From Sugiyamaella lignohabitans (Eukaryota; Ascomycota; Dipodascomycetes; Dipodascales; Trichomonascaceae): DNA of 64,000 nucleotides. Positions 20,605-28,530 of this stretch are shown piece by piece (the first letter of the stretch is position 1; every line of letters begins with the position of its first letter). Under the pieces are notes generated by a model. The model saw only the letters and a list, made by a program, of their open reading frames with translations, was not told where the DNA came from and made no database searches. The stretch covers positions 248,001-312,000 of the forward strand of contig NC_031674.1 of NCBI RefSeq assembly GCF_001640025.1. Reading direction: 5' to 3'. The position numbers were made by a program, and so were the translations under genes.

Positions 20605-21843
20605 TTAGGACTTGCTAGTACGCAGTTTGGATTGGAACGAGTCAATATCAAGATAGGTTCCTTTGAACCAGCGATTTCCCGATCCTGGCTGGAACTGTTG
20701 TCGTCCATGGAGAGTTCTCCTATTCATGAACAACACACAAGTGTTTTCTGCCATCTTAACCTCAATCTGGTTGGAAGGGTTCTCAATATACTCTTCAAAG
20801 AGTCGCAACCCTCGGTAAAAGTTGGTGACAACATTGTCAGCTACGTCGTGGGTAGTTGCTATAGCATCAATTGGCCCTTGAAATGGAGGCGAGTAGTTAA
20901 TGTGTGAAATTGCTCTTCTACCTGTTTTCTCGTCAACTGAACTGTTTACATCCTCGACGATAAGTGGTCTAGCGAAATAATAATGCTGGTTGTCATTGAC
21001 ATAATGGTAGCTAATTGGCACTTCAGTCAGAGCCGAATATGCATCAGGATCCGTTTCTAGAATATGGAGTGCCGCCGCAAAAGAGTCGGCAAATATGGAT
21101 TCACCACCAATTGTATTGTTTTCAATTACGTGAAGTAATTGTACACCTGGCGGTGATTCAAAATACAACAAATCCATATGTAATGGAAGATATACCGCAG
21201 TGTAAGCTACATTTTTTGCCATTGACTGAGATATAACGTTCCATGATGGTCCGTAAAATGTATTCTTAATAGGCCCAATTTGTTCCGCAATGTGTTCCAC
21301 AGTAATTTTAGACGAATTAAACTTTTCTCCTGGGGGAATATCAGTGATAAATGCAATTCCATCTCTTTGCAGCGACTTTACCAAGTCATTTGGCGATTCC
21401 AAGTAAGCCTTATAGGAGGTGCTATATGCATCATCATATGTAAATTTTGATGTTCCAGAATTCCAAATATTGGTGTCGTGAAGATCAAGGTGTCTATATC
21501 TGCGACGAGAAACGGTATTGCTGTAGGTCTCGAGAAAGTCCTGGGAATAGCTACTCTTATGACCGTCTGCCCATTCCACGTCCAATGACTGAGTCGACGG
21601 GTTCACAGTTACGTTCTTAGCATATATAGAATCTCCAAGTTGGGCCGTAGAGAAGGTCTTCTGTTTTGTACTGACATCAACTGATTCTGTACTGGCACAA
21701 GCATCTCGTAGGAACAGGTTTCTGAACTTGACAGGCTCTGCCGTTCGAAACCCCCCCAAAGAAATCCCACTCTTGTCAAATGACTCTACGTGATATTTAC
21801 GTGCCAATTGACGCCGCAACAATAATCTTGAGCCTCGAATCAT
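20605..21843 (-). CDS. AIM17: mitochondrial TauD-type 2-oxoglutarate dioxygenase, Aim17-like
   Basis: The protein resembles fungal Aim17 and the gamma-butyrobetaine/trimethyllysine hydroxylase family (Fe(II), 2-oxoglutarate). An N-terminal Zn/gamma-BBH-like domain is followed by the catalytic jelly roll. The metal triad is visible as HMD (in PLHMDLLYFE) and the distal His in RRTLHGRQQF, followed by the conserved RWFKGTYLDIDSF. I chose the ATG at 21843 because it begins a clean presequence (MIRGSRLLLRRQLARKY) and gives 412 aa. An in-frame ATG at 21993 would add 50 residues. Substrate is not known; Aim17 is named from a mitochondrial inheritance screen. Divergent promoter with SPO11. Confidence 0.88.
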   Translation of the reverse strand: MIRGSRLLLRRQLARKYHVESFDKSGISLGGFRTAEPVKFRNLFLRDACASTESVDVSTKQKTFSTAQLGDSIYAKNVTVNPSTQSLDVEWADGHKSSYSQDFLETYSNTVSRRRYRHLDLHDTNIWNSGTSKFTYDDAYSTSYKAYLESPNDLVKSLQRDGIAFITDIPPGEKFNSSKITVEHIAEQIGPIKNTFYGPSWNVISQSMAKNVAYTAVYLPLHMDLLYFESPPGVQLLHVIENNTIGGESIFADSFAAALHILETDPDAYSALTEVPISYHYVNDNQHYYFARPLIVEDVNSSVDEKTGRRAISHINYSPPFQGPIDAIATTHDVADNVVTNFYRGLRLFEEYIENPSNQIEVKMAENTCVLFMNRRTLHGRQQFQPGSGNRWFKGTYLDIDSFQSKLRTSKS

Positions 21844-22090
21844 TACCTGAATGTGAGAAGTGAAATTTAAATGTGTGGTTCTGTTAATATATGTACCGCT
21901 CGGCAATATATGCATAGAATGTGGAGATGCTCGGCTGGCTGGCGGGGATCGATAATGCGGCTCTTTCAGGGGTAATTGATAAGATAAGGGCATGGTTTAA
22001 ACCACACCACATATGGATTGTTATTCTATTGCAAATATATATTTGTCTTTTAACTTATTTTGGAATGGAGAAGCACTAAGCAGAAAGGAA

Positions 22091-23479
22091 ATGGAAATGG
22101 TGGATACTTCAGATCCACAGGAGTCTCAGTTTACAGATCGAGATGAGAATTTAAATGAAACTCAGTAAGCTGACTTCTTGGACGTAACGAGGCCCACCAT
22201 TCTAACCTGATACATAGGGAGCTCCTTTTGGAATATTTTACAAACTTACTAGATGAAGTGAAGCAATCCTTTCTTGGAGGAAGAATTCCATCATTTACTT
22301 TGACCCCCTTGAGAACGTAGGTATTCGGGTTTCAATTTTTACAAAACTAACGGGAGATAGAAGGGAGACCAATAAACGACGTCGATACCACACTGTTTAT
22401 TTCACAGGAGCAGATCTGTACGAAACCACTAATTTTGTAATAGCAATAAGATTGATTTCACTGATCAAACGCAATATTGAAAGCAATGAAATCGTAACAA
22501 AACGCGATCTGTATTACCAGGATGTCACCTTATTCAGAGATCAGACACGAGTTAACATGGTAGTTGAGCAGTTCATTTCGGTCCTCGGTGTTACTAGTGC
22601 TGACTTGAAGATTGTAGCGTCTCCGAAAGGTCAGTTCCATGGCGATGTCTCTGTATTTTCCGCCAATGGAAGTATACTTGAGTCCAACAGGAGTAGCCCT
22701 GTAAGTTATTGACCCGACCAAGATTGGGGACCCTGACGATGAGACATCATACACAATATGATTACCTATTTGCTTCACTCCACTCATTACTCAACGGTTC
22801 AGTAGTTGTGAAGTGTGCCGAAGCAGAAGCAACTCCATCACAGTTGACGATTCAGGACTAACGCCCAAGCCTACTCTAGTGCCTGTAGCACCAACTCTTT
22901 TCATAAGAGCTGAGGAATATGTCAAATACGTGATATTCATTGAGAAAGAAGTATGATTCAACACAAACAGTTTCTTCTATGTCCACTAACAAACAGGCCG
23001 TCTTTCAAAGTCTCTATGGTAAAATTCCTAATGCCATCCTACTTACAGGAAAGGGTTTTCCTGATGAAGCGACTCAAAGGTTTTTTCACGATCTTGTTAC
23101 CAATAACCCTCGTTTGAAGGTATATGGATTGGTTGACTCAGATATTTATGGGCTCCGAATTTTTATTACATATTGCGTAGGAAGTGAAAGAGGCAGGAAA
23201 AACCGTACCGCAGAAGAGGGCTTGGGAGTTAATAAAGCGGAATTTTTAGGTGTTAGCTTGATGGATTATACAGACGGGTTTGCAGCCATAACTAAAGGGG
23301 ACCGGCGCCAGGCTATGAGCATGTTTAATAAGTCGTGGATAAACGAGGATTATGTATCAAAGGTAAAGAGGGAGCTCCAGCTGGGTTTATATTTGGGCAA
23401 AAAAGCAGAGATGAATGTGCTAAAAAATGGTTCATCAGCAAAAAACATAATTAATTATATCTCTAGTCGGCTCAATTAA
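22091..23479 (+). CDS. SPO11: Spo11 meiotic DNA double-strand-break enzyme (topoisomerase VI A-type), five exons
   Basis: Spo11 makes the double-strand breaks that start meiotic recombination, via a tyrosine-DNA link. Exons inferred: 22091-22164, 22218-22316, 22361-22700, 22870-22950, 22997-23479; phases close and give 358 aa (usual 350-400). Introns are 53, 44, 169 and 46 nt with donors GTAAGC, GTAGGT, GTAAGT, GTATGA, and each has a CTAAC branch motif. The winged-helix motif TKRDLYYQDV holds the catalytic tandem tyrosines at 109-110. VASPKG, FIEKE-AVFQSL (rejoined exactly across intron 4), TGKGFPDEATQRF and LVDSDIYGLRIF (Toprim acidic LVDxD) follow in family order. The acceptor of intron 3 (22869) is the least certain. 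The DPxG of the family reads DIYG here. Confidence 0.9.
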
Positions 23480-23523
23480 CAACGTTCAACCGCGAAAAAA
23501 AAACAAGGCTAACCAAGTGTGTA

Positions 23524-24657
23524 TTATTTCTTAGGTTTTTTTCGAATCAACATACCACCTAAAACATTGACAGGAGCGGAGGTAGTTGCCGTTTTCTTAT
23601 CTTTTATTTTAGCTTCTTTAGCTCCGAAAATCTTAAGTTTAGCAAATTCAGGCACTCTGTCAGAAAATTCCTCTGATGCCGACTCGGCAAACTCTCTCGT
23701 TGCAAAGCTCAGGTTCATAAGAACATCTTTAAGCTGTACGAATTCTTTATAAGATACAGAGTGTGGAGATGAAACTGCTAAGTTGTAGGCATCACTGTTT
23801 TCTTTAATAAATCCTTCTACCCCAATAATTCCGACTACGCTTCCCAATCTGAATTCCTGTCGAGATTGTAACTCCAGGATAAATTGGTCCAGAGAAGTTG
23901 TCTGTGCGCGCTTTTCAAGTACTAGATAATCGAGAAAGCGACCTTTCGGGTCGTCTGGGAATCTGGGTATATAATAAACAGCACCCCTCTGCCTTTTTCG
24001 TTTGAGATCACTCTCGTCTCTAAAAATATCACCCACAGTCCATGGCAGCCCCCCATTGCCTGTGACTTTTGGGAAAAATGCTTCAATTGCTGATTTATCA
24101 GATCCAGGAATCTGAAGCGTAGCTCTAGATATCTGTTCAAATTCACCGCTCAATTTATTCAGGACCTTTAACCACCATTTGACGAGCTCGCCATCCGGCA
24201 GAACATGCTTATTTGGATTTTCACTAGAAAGTGGGAATAGATACTGCCCTTCAGATTTAGCGAACAGGCATATGCGTAAAAGTTTGGATGGTTTGATATA
24301 ATGATGTAAGAGTCCTCGTAATAGTCCTGTTGTAATATCCAATACTGATAGACTCGCGCCAGCTTCCAATTCATAGTAGTGTCCATTTGTATCAGCTTTA
24401 GAAACAAATAACGTCATGGAGTTTGGTGATTCATATATAATAATCTCCAATGCAAAAAAATCGATATTTTTATAGGATAACACAAAAAAATGGGTTGAGG
24501 AGGCATCTAGTGGGACGGAACGGGACTGCTTTTTGGGCAGGTACACTAAACGTCGGCATTTTCGAGGATTTGTTCTTATGTGCACGAGACCAAATGGTTC
24601 TTTAAATTTTGGAAGGAATTCCCTTAACTCAGACTCAAAGCGAGTCTCAATTGACAT
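23524..24657 (-). CDS. RTT109: Rtt109 histone H3-K56 acetyltransferase
   Basis: Rtt109 acetylates newly made histone H3 (K56, also K9/K27) together with Vps75 or Asf1 during replication. The fungal family motifs are present: LPDGELVKWWLKVLN near 153-167, LPWTVGDIF at 204-212, and FPDDPKGRF at 233-241 with the paired acidic residues (Asp235, Asp236) and Lys238 that is autoacetylated in yeast. The 377 aa are slightly shorter than the S. cerevisiae protein. The C-terminal KKPKK tail resembles its nuclear signal. The 3' end faces SPO11 with 44 bp between stops. Identification is confident. Confidence 0.93.
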   Translation of the reverse strand: MSIETRFESELREFLPKFKEPFGLVHIRTNPRKCRRLVYLPKKQSRSVPLDASSTHFFVLSYKNIDFFALEIIIYESPNSMTLFVSKADTNGHYYELEAGASLSVLDITTGLLRGLLHHYIKPSKLLRICLFAKSEGQYLFPLSSENPNKHVLPDGELVKWWLKVLNKLSGEFEQISRATLQIPGSDKSAIEAFFPKVTGNGGLPWTVGDIFRDESDLKRKRQRGAVYYIPRFPDDPKGRFLDYLVLEKRAQTTSLDQFILELQSRQEFRLGSVVGIIGVEGFIKENSDAYNLAVSSPHSVSYKEFVQLKDVLMNLSFATREFAESASEEFSDRVPEFAKLKIFGAKEAKIKDKKTATTSAPVNVLGGMLIRKKPKK

Positions 24658-24998
24658 ATTTTTGGTTAAAATAAGTGGATCAGCTGGGTCAGTTCGAGAC
24701 TCGCGAAACTAGCACGTAACGATCGGCTATATTGATAGCCGTGCAATCTCGAATGATCTTCAGGGTCCATCTCCCGAACGATACGATAATTATTCTAAAG
24801 GTTTTCTGGGGTGGATTAGCAGCTACAATACATCAAAGAAGAGAGTGAGCCTGAACAACCTGACTGATATGACCATATGTTGAAACGCAATGCTCAACTT
24901 TATTGTCAATTGACAGTTTGAGCCATTATCTGACCGTGACTAAGCTCTCGATGCCAAGTATATATAATAATATCATTTCATCAATTACATTCTAGTAT
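24658..24998. other. intergenic 341 bp between PRE3 and RTT109
   Basis: It presumably holds the RTT109 promoter and the PRE3 3' end. I see nothing else. Confidence 0.6.
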
Positions 24999-26091
24999 CT
25001 AAAAAGATTCGTATTCTTCAGGGAAAAAGATCAATCTCTCGGTCTCTCCTTTTGTTAGAATTACCAATCTAATTACACCACCAGAGCTTCCATCCCACTT
25101 GATAGCTTGGGAGAGTGCCGTCTTGACAAAGTTCACGGCATCATCTTTGCTCATTTCAGATTTAAAATTCTTATCACAGAAACCGTAAATGTATGATGAA
25201 CCACTACCAGCAATAGCGTACTCTTGCTTATGTAAACTTCCTCCTAATGGAATACTGTATACCTCACCACCTGTCTTCTCATCATAACCGGCCAAAATAA
25301 TACCAGCGCTAAAGGAAGTTAGATACGATCAAGCCATATCAATTTTCACGACATAATCACGCAATTATTGAACTACTCACCTTAAGTTGTCTTTGTTGTT
25401 ATAACATAGCACCCTGAAAATAGAAGCAGCTACTTTAGCCGATGGGGGTTCGTTATTCTCAGCGGCATATGCTTGCAAATGGTAGTGGACAATATCTGCT
25501 ACAGCTTGTGTGTCCGCTGCAGAACCAGAACGACAACACCACACCTTATCATGAACTTGTGTCAATTTATCAGTAACACGATTGGCAATAAAAGCACCAG
25601 TGGTCGTTCTACTATCAGCACCTAAGATAATACCATCTTTGAATTTAACTGCCATGCTGAGAGAAGTTAGTCATTTGCTTTCCATGTGGCTATCCAAATT
25701 GGACTGTCTATTTAACAAATCATTCTGATCTCTTTCAGACCTCCTGAGTTTATATACGCCAATTACAAGAAGAGCCAAACTAGGATCGAAATTCCACATT
25801 CTGGTGGCGATGAACTAGTTGCCGAGTGCACTTCTCATCAATTGACCATTCAGATGTAACAGTTCTTAGATCCAGTTGAAATAGCTCAAAATTTAAACTT
25901 ACATTGAAGTACCAAGGCTAAAAAATGTTAGAATGGGTTCACACTGATCACAGCAATTACAACATGAACTTGCTAGAGGTTTGTTCTATATCCTCTTCTC
26001 CAGACAATTGCCTCCTTCATGACCTATCCTACAGCACTTACTTTACTTCACCCTTCTTAAGGGCATTCATATCTACGCTGATACCATTCAT
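24999..26091 (-). CDS. PRE3: 20S proteasome beta-1 subunit (caspase-like site), four exons with a 15-nt microexon
   Basis: This is the catalytic beta-1 subunit of the 20S proteasome, cleaving after acidic residues. Exons on the minus strand: 26091-26042, 25917-25903 (15 nt), 25656-25381 and 25308-24999. Introns are 124, 246 and 72 nt, each with GTAAGT or GTGAGT donor and a CTAAC branch. The join gives 216 aa (yeast Pre3 is 215). The propeptide [19 protein letters not shown] (19 residues, same length as yeast) precedes Thr20, the catalytic Thr1 after self-cleavage. Then follow the conserved blocks [32 protein letters not shown] and [12 protein letters not shown]. The microexon encodes Leu-Gly-Thr-Ser and part of Ile, so it carries both the cleavage site and the nucleophile. 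Phase agreement and exact family match make the model strong. Confidence 0.93.
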
Positions 26092-26719
26092 ATTGGTTTC
26101 TGTACTATTCCCTTAATTTTCTTTGATGATGTATCTTCGAAGCGTCGTCGGTGGCCAAAATCACGAAGTAGTGTAAGCCATGCCAGTGTAGTTCACAGCC
26201 GGGTAGTACATCTATAGCCCTAACCCATAATAGTGCCATACTTATCAGAAGCGGAAGGGATAGAGACAGTACTACTTGATCTTAAAATACTATTCTCTTA
26301 TTTTAAATTATATCTAACATATACTCAATATATATAAACCTAATTTGTCTTAGTAATGCTAAAATTCTAGGGAGCTAAGGCTTGAAGTCATTTTTTTATC
26401 CAGCATCCTTTGTCACGTGATGATTATGTCACTGTCGATTTTAACCAACCAGTGAATTCGTCTTAGACCCTTTACCGAACTAGACACAATCCCAGGTTTC
26501 CACAAATATACTAATATATCGGTACATATTATAATAGTTTATAACCCAATTTTAAGATATATCAACGTAATATTTAGCCTGTGGAGACCCCAGCCAGTTA
26601 ATAATGCGGCTAGTTAAGTATATACCCTAACCTTGATCATGAAAAGTGAAAAATTCGTGTTTGAGTGGTGTCTTTTAGTCCGCAACCGGTAGATTATACC
26701 TAATCCAATACAACAAAGA
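26092..26719. other. divergent promoter between PRE3 and eIF3d
   Basis: 628 bp, AT-rich, with TCACGTGA at 26413-26420. No gene is seen. Confidence 0.6.
26413..26420. promoter_or_regulatory. TCACGTGA box in the PRE3/eIF3d divergent promoter
   Basis: A perfect 8-bp TCACGTGA, 300 bp from the eIF3d start and 322 bp from the PRE3 start. Confidence 0.5.
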
Positions 26720-28381
26720 ATGTCTGCCCCAAGACTCCCTAAATTGGCTTCTACTTCAGAGCCCTGGGGTCCTCCTTCTGAGGTCCCTACTAGCCTTCGT
26801 TTTAATAATGTTCCCTACGCTCCTTACAGCAAGGGAGACAAATTAGGTAAAGCTGCCGACTGGGCCTTTGATGCTGGTAAAGACGGTAAAGACCAAAAGA
26901 GACAACAATATGGTCGTGGTTTCAGAGATCCTTATCATGCTTATGGATCCAACTTTACTTCATTCTTTACCAACGAGGAAGATGAAGGAATCACCAGTTT
27001 CTCTGTGGTTGATTCTGCTGCTAAGGCCGCTCCTAAGAATGCTGGTGGCCGTGGTGGATCACAACACACCATTTTGAAGAGCCGTCGTGGTGGTGCTGGT
27101 GCCGCCGGTGGCAGAGGCGGAAGTTTCCAAAGTCAACGTGGACACCACCAAGGCCAAGGTCGTGGTGGCCAAGGTGGTGGTCGTGGTCAAGGTTTCAAGC
27201 GCCCTGGCTGGAGAGATTATGATAAGCCACAGAAGGTCCGTGATGCCAGTGTTAACATCACTGAGGGCTGGTCTCTTATTCAATCAATTGGATTTAATGA
27301 ATTCCAAAAACTGTCTTTTGATGTCAGACAAGGAGAAAGTATTGACTCATACGGTTCTGTCCACTATTACAACAACAAGACTTTGGATAAGCCAAGTGTG
27401 AACGCCAAGCTCGAGCCTTTAGATCGTATTGTATACAATATCTCCACATCAGATGATCCTGTTATTCAAGAGTTGTCGGCCAAGGATGCTGGAACCGTTT
27501 TTGCTACTGACTCCATTATCTCTCTCCTTATGTGTGTTACCAAGACCGTTAACCCTTGGGATATCATCATTACCAAAAAGAATGGTAAGGTCTACCTTGA
27601 TAAGAGGGAAGGTGGTCCTCTGGACTTGGTGTCTGTTGATGAGAATGCTGCAGATGCCCCAGCTGATGCTACTGACAGCAAGGATACCCTCAACAACGCC
27701 ACTGCTTTAGCTTATGAGGCTACTTATATCAACCAAAACTTCAATGCTAATGCTGTCATTGAATCTAGCGAGACTTACGACTTTGGTAAGCCCAATCCTT
27801 TCTACAGCGAAGAAGATCAAAAGCAATCTGAACCTTTGTTGGCTCACGGATATGACTATAAGAAGTTCAACCTTGCCAACAATGTTGAAGAAGAACCTAT
27901 CAACCTTGTCATTCGTACTGAAATTGATGCCGCTCAAAAGAACCTGAACGGATCTGTTTCTCTTGTCACTGTCAAGGCTCTTAATGAGTATGGTGGTTCG
28001 ACTGGTGCTCTCGAGTGGAAGAACCGTTTTGTTAATGCTCGTGGTGCCATTGTTGCTGCTGAGATGAAGAACAACTTGTGCAAGATTTCTAGATGGACTG
28101 TTCAAAGTATCCTTGCTGGTGCCAATTTGATGAAGATCGGTTTCGTTTCTCGTGTCAATCCTAAGGATAACACTCAACACACTATCATTGGTGTCATTGG
28201 TCAGGAACCTGCACAATTATCTAACCAAATTAACTTGAACCTTAACAACGGTTGGGGTATTGTCAAGTCGGTTGTCAACATTTGTTCCGAATTGGACGAA
28301 GGCAAGTATGTCCTTCTCAGGGATCCTAACAACCCAGCTGTCAAGCTTTACAAGGTTCCTTCAAATGCATTTGAGGAGTAG
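26720..28381 (+). CDS. translation initiation factor 3 subunit D (eIF3d/Moe1)
   Basis: eIF3d is the cap-binding, peripheral subunit of eIF3 and supports translation of selected mRNAs. The 553-aa protein begins with LPKLASTSEPWGPP, matching the N-terminal eIF3d motif around WGP. An RGG-type stretch (about 105-155) follows, then the folded cap-binding region starting near 160 (WSLIQSIGFNEFQKLSF) through CVTKTVNPWDIIITKKNGKV, NPF-Y and the conserved C-terminal WKNRFVNARGAIVAAEMKNN and RWTVQSILAGANLMKIGFVSR. The family is absent from S. cerevisiae but present in S. pombe (Moe1) and many early-branching yeasts. Codon choice (GGT, GCC, AAG) suggests high expression. Identification is firm. Confidence 0.95.
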   Translation: MSAPRLPKLASTSEPWGPPSEVPTSLRFNNVPYAPYSKGDKLGKAADWAFDAGKDGKDQKRQQYGRGFRDPYHAYGSNFTSFFTNEEDEGITSFSVVDSAAKAAPKNAGGRGGSQHTILKSRRGGAGAAGGRGGSFQSQRGHHQGQGRGGQGGGRGQGFKRPGWRDYDKPQKVRDASVNITEGWSLIQSIGFNEFQKLSFDVRQGESIDSYGSVHYYNNKTLDKPSVNAKLEPLDRIVYNISTSDDPVIQELSAKDAGTVFATDSIISLLMCVTKTVNPWDIIITKKNGKVYLDKREGGPLDLVSVDENAADAPADATDSKDTLNNATALAYEATYINQNFNANAVIESSETYDFGKPNPFYSEEDQKQSEPLLAHGYDYKKFNLANNVEEEPINLVIRTEIDAAQKNLNGSVSLVTVKALNEYGGSTGALEWKNRFVNARGAIVAAEMKNNLCKISRWTVQSILAGANLMKIGFVSRVNPKDNTQHTIIGVIGQEPAQLSNQINLNLNNGWGIVKSVVNICSELDEGKYVLLRDPNNPAVKLYKVPSNAFEE

Positions 28382-28530
28382 ATATAGATGTGTAATTTAA
28401 TGATGTGATTTTCTCTGATATTTACTAAGCATTGTCCGGCGACTAACGACAAAATGCTCCTTTCTTTTATCTCAAAAGCGGTGCTCTCGTACAATGTAGA
28501 GTGGTCGGTGGAGTTTATAATGTACATATA

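Noticed and set aside
22530..22787. Minus-strand 85-codon frame opposite SPO11 exon 3
   Set aside because: Opposite a well-supported exon, with no motif of its own.
22701..22869. Reading through SPO11 intron 3 as coding
   Set aside because: The exon 3 frame stops four codons into it, while the donor GTAAGT and branch GACTAACG with phase closure favour an intron; only the exact acceptor is uncertain.
27707..28216. 169-codon minus-strand frame opposite eIF3d
   Set aside because: Shadow of the eIF3d gene.
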